Source: Gemmataceae bacterium
GTDB lineage: Bacteria; Planctomycetota; Planctomycetia; Gemmatales; Gemmataceae
Assembly: GCA_025055795.1 (NCBI GenBank)
Contig: JANWVV010000001.1
Coordinates: forward strand, 1-64,000
Direction: 5' to 3'
Length of the DNA stretch: 64,000 bases
The position numbers and the translations under genes were made by a program. Position 1 is the stretch's first letter. Each line of letters starts with the position of its first letter. Positions 56,062-64,000 of the stretch are shown one piece after another. The notes beneath the pieces are model-generated. The model did not search any database. It saw nothing but the letters and a program-made list of their open reading frames with translations, and had not been told where the DNA came from.

Positions 56062-57288
56062 CTACAAATTTCCGAATAACCGTCCAGGGTTGAAAACATT
56101 ATGCGGATCGAGGGCGCGTTTCAGTTCCTGCATGAAGCTCCAGGTTGAGGTGGCCTCGTCGCGGCCCCATACGGGACGTTGCCGTTTGTATTCCGCAGGT
56201 GCCCGCCAGAGGATGCTGTCCGGTTCGGGATGGTCAGTCCCGGCCTCTGCACGGTGCCACCAGATGATGCCCGTTAGAGCGTGAGCATGTACCAGCGTCT
56301 GGCGGTCGGTGTCCCCGTTAGCCGCGTATTGCAGCAACCGCTGTGCCATCTGACTGGGGCGGACCCGCACCTTCTCGACAATGGGCCACGGCGAAACGTC
56401 GGGCCAGTCGGTCAGACGAGTCCAGATCGCTGCGGGTTCTGCCAATTCCATTATGTCGGTCAGTCCAGGCCCTTGCTGATGCAGGCGTTGGATTTCATCA
56501 CGCAGGGTGGCTAGTTGCCAGCGGACAGTGCTAGCTTTTTCCTCGAAGCCGACCAGCAGCAACCACGGGGCGGATGGGGCCGATACAGCCAGTTCCATAG
56601 CCTGCCAGGCAGCCCGGCTGAGGACCTCTACCGCTACGGGACGCGTCCGGCTGCTATGCACCGTGTCCAGCACTTCCGACAGACGTTGCTCGGAGCAGCC
56701 CCAAACGACAGCGGCAGAAGCCTCGGGCCGGGGACGGACCTTCAGAGTCACTTGGGTGATCAGGCCCAGTGTTCCCAACGCGCCGATGTGTAGCTTCATC
56801 AAATCGTAACCGGCGACATTTTTAACGACGCGGCCCCCTCCTTGGATTTCCACCCCCTCATCACTGAGGAAGCGGATGCCGATGACATAGTCGCGTAAGG
56901 TGCCGTAGCCATAGCGACGTGGCCCGCTCAGGTTGACGGCTAACGCTCCGCCAAGGGTGGTTTGATCAGCCAGGGGAACGTCGACGGGCAACCACTGGCC
57001 TTCGCTGGCCAGGATCTGCTGCAGGCGGGCGAGCGGCAGGCCCGCTTGCACCGTAATGGTCATGTCCCGGACGGGGTAGTCCGCTACTTGCTGCCAGTGT
57101 TGAGTGCTCAACAGCACCCCGGGCTTTGCAGGCGGATAACCGACGTGACGGTGATGTCCCCCACCGTGAGGAAAAACGCCTTCCCCACAACTACGTGCAT
57201 GCCGGATAACGTCGCCAGCGGCCGCCACGCTTTCCGGTGTGACCACCGGATAAACGTTCCACGACGCTGTACTGTTTCCCTCGGCCAT
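56062..57288 (-). CDS. glcE: FAD-binding subunit of glycolate oxidase type
   Basis: ATG at 57288 has AGGA 9 nt upstream; a TTG at 57312 is possible. The 408-residue product is a PCMH-type FAD-binding oxidase: TPESVAAAGDVIRHA, the FAD-binding VDVPLADQTTLGGALAVNLSG (about 90-110, the Gly-rich TLGGALA is key), RDYVIGIRFL, GRVVKNVAGYDLMKLHIGALG and VTLKVRP. It ends with HNVFNPGRLF, characteristic of the family. The shorter length and the VKNVAGYDL segment favour GlcE over GlcD. It precedes glcF by 38 bp. No GlcD gene is next to it. Confidence 0.88.
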   Translation of the reverse strand: MAEGNSTASWNVYPVVTPESVAAAGDVIRHARSCGEGVFPHGGGHHRHVGYPPAKPGVLLSTQHWQQVADYPVRDMTITVQAGLPLARLQQILASEGQWLPVDVPLADQTTLGGALAVNLSGPRRYGYGTLRDYVIGIRFLSDEGVEIQGGGRVVKNVAGYDLMKLHIGALGTLGLITQVTLKVRPRPEASAAVVWGCSEQRLSEVLDTVHSSRTRPVAVEVLSRAAWQAMELAVSAPSAPWLLLVGFEEKASTVRWQLATLRDEIQRLHQQGPGLTDIMELAEPAAIWTRLTDWPDVSPWPIVEKVRVRPSQMAQRLLQYAANGDTDRQTLVHAHALTGIIWWHRAEAGTDHPEPDSILWRAPAEYKRQRPVWGRDEATSTWSFMQELKRALDPHNVFNPGRLFGNL

Positions 57289-57312
57289 CGAGTTTGTCCT
57301 GGTGATGGACAA

Positions 57313-57733
57313 CGCCGATCCTGCGGGCCAATAACCGTGGCCCTGCCCCCTTGCCTCTCTGTGATACGTTTCCTCATCGCGGCTAGAGGGCCGCTACCCG
57401 CGGGATTTTGCCCGTGTCACGCAGGGGCATGTGACGTTGAAGGATTCTTCCTAAAATGTTGTAGCAGTCGAGCGATAAAATAGCGATAGTAACCGGCCGA
57501 AAAACGTCGCGTCCTCCCGTTGGGGAGTTGTTACTCCCCATTTCCATTGCTAGCGGAGGGAATTTTGCGAGGGATTCCGTTCTGCTCGCTAATAAAGGAA
57601 AGCGGGTGCCCCGGCGGCATCCATGGAGCGGTGTGAGTTGGTTGCTCATTGCATTGTGCGCATCTGATCCAGTGGTTGATCGGGTTGATAATCGTCTTAC
57701 CGTAGGTGAGGCGAATCGTGGCAGAGGCGGCCG
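57313..57733. other. 420-bp intergenic region with a perfect hairpin
   Basis: Between the uvrA stop and glcE start, both minus. TGGGGAGT (57521-57528) and ACTCCCCA (57533-57540) form a perfect 8-bp stem with a TGTT loop. On the plus strand a short T-tract follows; on the minus strand, the direction of uvrA, it does not. It may help end uvrA transcription. No gene is seen. Confidence 0.4.
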
Positions 57734-60700
57734 TTAGCTGGCAGCCTGGGAGGTGCGTCTGTTTGCCAGTTGGGTGAGCAGACGGAGCAAGTGGGCTTGC
57801 TCCAGTTGTTCGGTTGCTGTCAGGTCGAAGCGTAACAGGGCGGAGGACGAAGAGCGGGCGGACCGGACCAGGTAGGCTTTCCAGGGGCGGAAAGCCGGTG
57901 TTTGCAGCAGCGTGGCAGGCAGCGAACATTCGACGATTACCGCTTCGGGTGTTTTGGTATGGAGGCGGTACAGTTCGGCCCCCGTGGTCGGGCAGCGGTA
58001 GATGATGAAAGTCTGGTGGGATTCGATGGCGGCGTCCGGAAACAGTTGGCGGCCGTGATGGAGCAGAAGCCGGAGCAGTTCAGGGGGCCAGGTGCGGTTG
58101 TGTCCTGGTGGGAAGCCTTTGGGGCCGGTGTGCCAGGCGTACCAGTCTCGCACCCAGGGCATGTGCCGCTCGATGGACGAGACCGGCGGGGATGCGTTCA
58201 ACACGTTGTCGACAGAGCAAACAACGGAGTCCGAGACCGTGCAGGCAGGCGAAGAACGAGCCCTGGACGGACGCCGGCGTGGTACGGAGGTTGTGTCAGG
58301 CGGTACAGAGGGGTGGGCCGAGGTCTGGGCCTGCGTGGCGGACCTGGCCGAAAGTGACTGATCGGCTGTCTGGAGTTGCTCAGACCAGAGGGCGGCCAGG
58401 AACCGCCCGGTATGGCTTGGGGCACCCGCCTGATACTGACGCACGAGCTCTTCGGGTGGTCCGCTAGCGACGATCCGGCCTCCCCGCTCGCCCGCCTCTG
58501 GCCCCAGATCGATGATCCAGTCGGCCGTTTTGATCACGTCCAGATGATGCTCGACGACCACCACACTGTTACCTGCGTCGACCAGCCGGTGCAGGACGTC
58601 CAGGAGTTTGCGGATGTCGTCGAAGTGGAGGCCGGTGGTGGGTTCGTCCAGGATGTACAGCGTGCGTCCAGTGGCTGGACGGGCCAGTTCAGCCGCTAGC
58701 TTGACCCGCTGGGCTTCGCCGCCAGAAAGGGTGGGTGCCGGTTGACCCAGGGCCAGATAGCCCAGGCCCACGTCGTCGAGCACTTGCAGGATGTGCCGGA
58801 TCTTAGGTTGATCGGCGAACAGCTGCAACGCCTCGCGAACGGGCATTTCCAGCACGTCGGCGATACTTTTGCCCTGATAGGTAACCGCAAGGGTTTCTGG
58901 ATTGTACCGTTTGCCGCCGCAGGTGTCGCACGGGATCCAGACGTCGGGCAGGAAGTGCATTTCGATGCGTTTTTGTCCCAGTCCTTCGCAGGCATCGCAC
59001 CGTCCGCCGGGCAAGTGCAGGCTGAACCGGCCGGGGGTGTAGCCGCGGACTTTGGCCTCGGGCAAGCGGGCAAATAACGCACGGATGTGGTCGAAGACAC
59101 CGGTATAGGTGGCCGGTGTGGAGGCGGGTGAGTGCCCGAGGGGATCCTGATCCACGCAGATGATCTTGTCGAGACGTTCGGCCCCTTCAACCGCCCGGCA
59201 GGGCGCATCGGAAGGCAAGGAGCGGAAGCCTTGCAGGTACAAGGCGAGCACCGGCCGGACAACGTCGTGCACCAGGGTCGATTTACCTGAGCCGCTGACG
59301 CCCGTGATCGCGACGAACAGGCCCAGCGGTAAGGCCACATCGAGGTCCTGGAGGTTGTGGCGGCGGATGCCACGCAGGATCAGCCAGTCGGTGGTGGGGG
59401 CGCGACGGCGGGCCGGCCAGGGGATGTGCTGCCGTCCGGCCAGATAGGCACCGGTAAGGGACTGGGGTGCAGCGGGCAACTGAGCGGGGGGGGCCGCCGC
59501 GACAATCTGGCCGCCTTCCCGGCCGGCGCCCGGGCCAAAATCCACAACGTAATCGGCCGCCCCGATCACTTCCCGGTCGTGCTCGACCACAATCAGCGTG
59601 TTGCCCAGTTGACGCAAGCGGTGCAAGGCCTGGAGGAGCCGCTGGCTGTCGCGGGGGTGCAAACCGATGGTCGGTTCATCCAGGACGTAGAGCACCCCGG
59701 TCAGGCCGCTGCCGATCTGGGCCGCCAGGCGAATCCGCTGCGCCTCGCCTCCGGACAGGGTCGGTCCGGGCCGGGCCAAGGTCAGATAGTCCAGCCCCAC
59801 CTCCACCAGGAAGCGGAGCCGCTGGCGGATTTCGCGGATTACCTCGCCGGCAATGTGCTGCTGCGATGGGCTGAGCGTCAAGTCGCGGAACAGGGCCTCG
59901 ACTTCGCCGATGGTCTTGTGACACAACTGGCCCAGGGTCAGACCGGCAAAGCGGGTGGCCGCGGCCTCCGGTCGCAACCGGCTGCCTTGGCAGCTGATGC
60001 AGGGTACCTCCCGCAATAACGGCTGCAACTGCTGCCGGTAGTGCCAGACCAGTCGGGCCGCTTCGTCCAGCATGGGAATTACCCCTTTGTACTGGAAACG
60101 CTGCATGGCGGTTGACGGGGCACCAGCGGAAGCGGAGCGGCCCGGGCGTCCTTTGCGCGGCCGAACTGCCGGTACATTCACCGCTTCCCCTAGCGGAATC
60201 CAAGCCGGACCAGTGCCATAGAGAATGGCTTGTTGCTGGTCCGGACTGAGCTGACGCCAGGGGGTATCCAGGTCGAAGCCGACGAAGCGGGCTAGTGCTT
60301 CGGCAAAGGGAGTCCAGGGGTCGTCTGGCTGCTGGCAGGGGGGCCAGGCGGGAATAGCTCCCTGCCGCAAGCTCAGGTGAGGGACAATCCCCAGCAGGTC
60401 GGCCGCGACGCCCCGTTGCACGCCCAACCCTTCGCAGCTGGGGCACCAGCCCAAGGGACTGTTGAACGAATAATGGTTGGGCTGCAGGGGTTCAAAGCTC
60501 AGGCCGCAGCGTTCGCAGGCCAGATGCTGCGAGAACCGTTCAATCCGCCAGGCAGGTTCTGGCCGGTGCGGATCGACCAATGCCAGGTGCATACGGCCGC
60601 GTCCCAGGGCCAGGGCCTGTTCCACCGCCTCGCCGATCCGGCTCCGCCCGCCGGCTCGGACCACCAGCCGGTCGATCACTACCTCCACCTGATGCCGACG

Positions 60701-63700
60701 GCGATGATCCAACTCGGGCACCGTATCCAGTTCGTAGGTGACACCGTCGATCCGCACGCGGGTATAACCGCCGCGGCGGACTTCCTCCCATAGCGTCGCG
60801 TATTTCTCCTGACCATGCCGCTCGAGGGGAGCCAGTACGTACAGTTTGGTTCCCTCCGGCAGAGATGCTACCTTGTCCACAATCTCATCGGTGGTCTGGG
60901 TTCCCACCGGCTGATCGCACTGAGGACAATGGCGCGTTCCCAGACGCGCATACAGAATCCGCAAATAGTCGTAAATCTCGGTGATGGTGCCGACCGTCGA
61001 GCGCGGACTTTTGCTCGTCGTTTTCTGTTCAATACTAATCGCCGGTGACAGTCCTGTGATCTGCTCCACCTTCGGTTTGTGGACCGTACCGAGGAACTGG
61101 CGGGCATAGCTGGAGAGCGATTCGATGTAGCGGCGTTGTCCTTCGGCGTAGATGGTGTCGAGGGCCAGGGAGGATTTGCCCGAGCCGGAGGGGCCGCAAA
61201 AGACGGTCATCTGCTCACGGGGGATACGGAGCGAGACGTTTTTCAGATTGTGCTGACAGGCACCACGGACGTCAATGTGGGTCAGGCGTGCGTGCGTTTG
61301 GTCGTCAGCACGAACGGCTGGGGTGTTAGCGGTGGAGGGGTGGGCTGGGGCCGACCGCGTCGCGGGGTTGCCGCCTTTTTTGGGGTGTGATGAGGCACCG
61401 GAAGATGAAACGCCGCGGACGACTGGCCGCAGCCCCAGCAGAGGGGCCAACGCCTGACCCGTGTACGAGGCAGGACAGCGGGCCAGTTGTTCGGGGGTGC
61501 CCGTGGCCACAACATATCCTCCTTCGGCCCCTCCTTCGGGACCCAGATCGATGACCCAGTCGGCTGTTTTGATCACGTCCAGATGGTGCTCGATGACCAC
61601 CACGGTATTACCGGCCTGAACCAGACTGTGCAATACTTCCAGGAGTTTGCGGATGTCGTCGAAGTGGAGGCCGGTGGTGGGTTCGTCCAGGATGTACAGC
61701 GTGCGTCCGGTATGACGGCGTACCAGTTCGCGGGCCAGTTTAATCCGTTGGGCTTCGCCGCCGGAGAGGGTCGGTGATGGCTGGCCCAGTTTGAGGTAAT
61801 CCAGACCGACGTCGTGCAGTGTCTGGAGCATGGCCCGGATCCGCGGGATGGGATCGAAGTGTTCCAGTGCCTCGGCCACCTCCATTTCCAAAACGTCGTG
61901 GATGGATTTACCCCGGTACCGGACCTGCAGCGTTTCGCGGTTGAATCGTCGCCCTTCACACACGGGGCAGGTGACCCACACGTCGGCCAGAAAGTCCATG
62001 TCGAGGCGTTTGGCGCCGTTGCCTTCGCAGGCTTCGCAGCGACCACCTGGCTTGTTGAAACTGAAGCGGCCCGGAGCGTAGCCGCGTACCTTGGCCTCGG
62101 GCAGAGAGGCATACAAGGCACGGATTTCGTCCCACAATTTGATGTAGGTGGCCGGATTGGAGCGTGGCGTCCGCCCGATGGGGGATTGATCGATGGCGAT
62201 AACTTTGTCGATGTGCTCGACCCCTTCGAGGCGGTCGTGGTCGCCGATGGCCGTCCGAACCGGGGCCGATCCCTCCTCGGCCAAGTCCTCGGGGAGTTCG
62301 TCGTCTTGGCTACGGTCATCGGGGTTGCCCCGTAAGCGAGCCCGTAGGGCCTGCAGCAAAACATCATTGATCAAGGAACTTTTGCCGGAGCCGCTGACGC
62401 CCGTTACACACACCAGGCAGCCTAATGGAATGTCGACAGTAATGTTTTTGAGGTTATTGTGGCGGGCGCCGACAATCCGCAGGGTGGAGCCATTACCGGG
62501 GCGACGCTGGGCCGGGACGGGAATCTGCTTGCGGCCCGACAGGTATTGAGCGGTCAGGGATTCGGTGTGGTGCTGGAGCTGCTGGGGCGGTCCCATTGCG
62601 ACGATGCGGCCGCCGCGATGGCCCGGTCCAGGACCGAAGTCCACGATCAGATCGGCCGCACGCATGGTGTCCTCGTCGTGTTCGACGACGATGACGGTAT
62701 TGCCCATGTCGCGTAAGCGTTGCAGGCTGGCCAGCAGGCGGGCGTTGTCCCGCGGATGCAGACCAATGCTCGGCTCGTCCAGGACGTAGAGCACCCCGAC
62801 CAGGCCGCTGCCGATCTGGGCCGCCAGGCGAATCCGCTGCGCCTCGCCTCCGGACAATGTCGGTGCCGCACGGTCCAGCGTCAAATAATGCAGACCCACC
62901 TGGACCAGAAAGTCCAATCGGTTGCGGATTTCGCGGATGGCGTCGTCGGCGATCAGTCGCTGCACCGCCGTTAACTGGGCTTGGAACTGCTCGAACCAAT
63001 GGGCCAGCTCTGCCAACGGCATAGCACCCAGTTCGACCAGGGTCTTTCCCCCCAGTCGCACGGCCCGGGCCTGGGCGTTGAGCCGATGCCCGTTGCACTC
63101 CGGGCAGCGCCCGATACGCATGTATTTTTCCATCTGACGCCGCCGCGGCCCGGCTACCGTCTTTTTGAATTGCCCCATCAACTGCGGGATGATCCCCTCC
63201 CAGTAACCCTGATGGATGTACTTCTGACCGTTGCTTTGCCGCCACTGCCAGGTGATCACCTGCTGACCGCTGCCATACAGGAGCAGTTTTTTGTCGCGGG
63301 CAGACAATTGGGCCCACGGCTTTTTCAGGTCGATTTTTAAACTGCGGGCCACCCCCTCATAGATGTGGCGTCGCCACCGCCCCATGCTGCGGACCGGGCC
63401 GATCAGGGGGATGGCTCCTTCGTCAACGCTCAACGAGGGGTCCGGGATCAGCAGGTCCGGGTCAAAGGTGTAGGAGGTGCCCAAACCATCGCAACCAGGA
63501 CACATCCCTTGGGGACTATTGAAGCTGAACAGTTGCGGGGTGGGCGGTTCATAACTGATTTGACAATGGATGCAGGCGTAGTGGGCCGAGAGCAGCAGAT
63601 CTTCGCCAGCAGCCGGTTCGCCACTGCCGGCGGTAGAGGGGCGGATCGAGTCTGCTGTTGCTAATCGTGCTGTCTCGCCACTTCCCCTCTCGACGTGAAC

Positions 63701-64000
63701 GATGAGGTTCCCCTTACCCAGGGCCAAGGCCTGCTCGACGGCCTCGGCGACGCGTACCCGTAGGGCTCCGTCGTTGGCCCCCCCCGGCCGCAGGTGGAGA
63801 CGATCGACAACGACCTCGACAGTGTGTTTGAGGCGGCGGTCCAGGCGTAATGGTTCGTCCAGACGCACCCATTGTCCGTTGATCCGACCGCGGGTGTAGC
63901 CCCGTTTGACCATCTCGGCACACAAATCCTTGAATTCCCCCTTCTGATTGCGAACCAGGGGGGCCAGGATCTGCACACGGCTGTCCACGGGCAAGGCCAG
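57734..64000 (-). CDS. uvrA: tandem double-length UvrA with C-terminal extension (5' end outside window)
   Basis: UvrA recognises DNA damage in nucleotide excision repair. The frame is open to the right edge; 2088 codons are visible. Numbering from the TTG at 63994, residues 1 to about 855 are one UvrA unit lacking its N-terminal Walker A (outside the window), and about 895-1875 form a second, complete unit. Signature motifs [10 protein letters not shown] occur four times and Walker A motifs are seen as [18 protein letters not shown] and GVSGSGKST. Zinc motifs CxxC (CPGC, CEAC/CPVC, CERC/CPSC, CDAC/CDTC) occur in both units. About 210 residues of unassigned sequence follow. Normal UvrA is about 940 residues, so this is a covalent head-to-tail pair. 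Confidence 0.9.
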   Translation of the reverse strand: MALPVDSRVQILAPLVRNQKGEFKDLCAEMVKRGYTRGRINGQWVRLDEPLRLDRRLKHTVEVVVDRLHLRPGGANDGALRVRVAEAVEQALALGKGNLIVHVERGSGETARLATADSIRPSTAGSGEPAAGEDLLLSAHYACIHCQISYEPPTPQLFSFNSPQGMCPGCDGLGTSYTFDPDLLIPDPSLSVDEGAIPLIGPVRSMGRWRRHIYEGVARSLKIDLKKPWAQLSARDKKLLLYGSGQQVITWQWRQSNGQKYIHQGYWEGIIPQLMGQFKKTVAGPRRRQMEKYMRIGRCPECNGHRLNAQARAVRLGGKTLVELGAMPLAELAHWFEQFQAQLTAVQRLIADDAIREIRNRLDFLVQVGLHYLTLDRAAPTLSGGEAQRIRLAAQIGSGLVGVLYVLDEPSIGLHPRDNARLLASLQRLRDMGNTVIVVEHDEDTMRAADLIVDFGPGPGHRGGRIVAMGPPQQLQHHTESLTAQYLSGRKQIPVPAQRRPGNGSTLRIVGARHNNLKNITVDIPLGCLVCVTGVSGSGKSSLINDVLLQALRARLRGNPDDRSQDDELPEDLAEEGSAPVRTAIGDHDRLEGVEHIDKVIAIDQSPIGRTPRSNPATYIKLWDEIRALYASLPEAKVRGYAPGRFSFNKPGGRCEACEGNGAKRLDMDFLADVWVTCPVCEGRRFNRETLQVRYRGKSIHDVLEMEVAEALEHFDPIPRIRAMLQTLHDVGLDYLKLGQPSPTLSGGEAQRIKLARELVRRHTGRTLYILDEPTTGLHFDDIRKLLEVLHSLVQAGNTVVVIEHHLDVIKTADWVIDLGPEGGAEGGYVVATGTPEQLARCPASYTGQALAPLLGLRPVVRGVSSSGASSHPKKGGNPATRSAPAHPSTANTPAVRADDQTHARLTHIDVRGACQHNLKNVSLRIPREQMTVFCGPSGSGKSSLALDTIYAEGQRRYIESLSSYARQFLGTVHKPKVEQITGLSPAISIEQKTTSKSPRSTVGTITEIYDYLRILYARLGTRHCPQCDQPVGTQTTDEIVDKVASLPEGTKLYVLAPLERHGQEKYATLWEEVRRGGYTRVRIDGVTYELDTVPELDHRRRHQVEVVIDRLVVRAGGRSRIGEAVEQALALGRGRMHLALVDPHRPEPAWRIERFSQHLACERCGLSFEPLQPNHYSFNSPLGWCPSCEGLGVQRGVAADLLGIVPHLSLRQGAIPAWPPCQQPDDPWTPFAEALARFVGFDLDTPWRQLSPDQQQAILYGTGPAWIPLGEAVNVPAVRPRKGRPGRSASAGAPSTAMQRFQYKGVIPMLDEAARLVWHYRQQLQPLLREVPCISCQGSRLRPEAAATRFAGLTLGQLCHKTIGEVEALFRDLTLSPSQQHIAGEVIREIRQRLRFLVEVGLDYLTLARPGPTLSGGEAQRIRLAAQIGSGLTGVLYVLDEPTIGLHPRDSQRLLQALHRLRQLGNTLIVVEHDREVIGAADYVVDFGPGAGREGGQIVAAAPPAQLPAAPQSLTGAYLAGRQHIPWPARRRAPTTDWLILRGIRRHNLQDLDVALPLGLFVAITGVSGSGKSTLVHDVVRPVLALYLQGFRSLPSDAPCRAVEGAERLDKIICVDQDPLGHSPASTPATYTGVFDHIRALFARLPEAKVRGYTPGRFSLHLPGGRCDACEGLGQKRIEMHFLPDVWIPCDTCGGKRYNPETLAVTYQGKSIADVLEMPVREALQLFADQPKIRHILQVLDDVGLGYLALGQPAPTLSGGEAQRVKLAAELARPATGRTLYILDEPTTGLHFDDIRKLLDVLHRLVDAGNSVVVVEHHLDVIKTADWIIDLGPEAGERGGRIVASGPPEELVRQYQAGAPSHTGRFLAALWSEQLQTADQSLSARSATQAQTSAHPSVPPDTTSVPRRRPSRARSSPACTVSDSVVCSVDNVLNASPPVSSIERHMPWVRDWYAWHTGPKGFPPGHNRTWPPELLRLLLHHGRQLFPDAAIESHQTFIIYRCPTTGAELYRLHTKTPEAVIVECSLPATLLQTPAFRPWKAYLVRSARSSSSALLRFDLTATEQLEQAHLLRLLTQLANRRTSQAAS

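Noticed and set aside
1-64000. CRISPR arrays, rRNA and intact insertion sequences
   Set aside because: I looked for regularly spaced repeats, rRNA-like stretches and transposase motifs and saw none; only the short 23-bp tandem repeat at 6631 was found.

Overview
The window reads as a chromosomal segment from a planctomycete, probably in or near the Gemmatales (inference). The evidence is the density of planctomycete-typical families: DUF1549/DUF1553 with a Big_2-like domain, a DUF1501 Tat-exported protein, a c-type cytochrome fused to WD40 repeats, two DUF1559 proteins (one with a prepilin leader), a DUF1080 protein divergent from an iduronate-type sulfatase, and a double-length UvrA. The sequence is GC-rich except for an AT-rich patch at about 44.4-46.4 kb. 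I see no rRNA, tRNA, CRISPR array or intact transposon.

Layout. 0-6.6 kb (+): a three-gene envelope module, GAF-HlyD adaptor (cut by the left edge), HlyD-WD40 lipoprotein, and PqqD-like/M50 peptidase/HlyD fusion. 6.8-16.3 kb: secreted DUF1559 protein, methyltransferase, PilT-type ATPase, DUF1549/1553 protein and cytochrome-WD40 protein. 16.9-24.1 kb: NhaC-type antiporter, three small proteins of unknown role, and a large soluble hybrid PAS/GAF histidine kinase. 24.1-35.6 kb: a regulatory-looking intergenic region with three inverted repeats, DUF1501, DegT aminotransferase, lactate permease, small lipoproteins, FolC and a prepilin-type DUF1559 protein.

35.9-42.9 kb (-): a four-gene cluster of SWIM zinc finger, MoxR AAA+ ATPase, DUF5682 and VWA proteins. 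Its members match Escherichia coli yehQ-yehL-yehM-yehP, a conserved set without a known function. 43.3-46.4 kb: KDG-type sugar kinase, then an AT-rich patch with one zinc-ribbon membrane protein and about 1.2 kb with no credible gene. 46.5-49.6 kb: rsfS behind a leader that can form two mutually exclusive helices, one of which hides the Shine-Dalgarno; then an MFS transporter and a small protein. 49.6-54.1 kb: DUF1080 protein and sulfatase (divergent), and a Tat-exported serpin. 54.5-57.3 kb: glycolate oxidase-type FAD and Fe-S subunits without a neighbouring glcD. 57.7-64.0 kb (-): tandem-duplicated UvrA, running off the right edge.

The most interesting items are the possible RNA switch before rsfS, the SWIM-MoxR-DUF5682-VWA cluster, the GAF/HlyD/WD40/PqqD-M50 export-like module, and the tandem UvrA with an unassigned C-terminal tail and DNA-level homogenised blocks. 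All functional statements come from reading the sequence; no database search was run.
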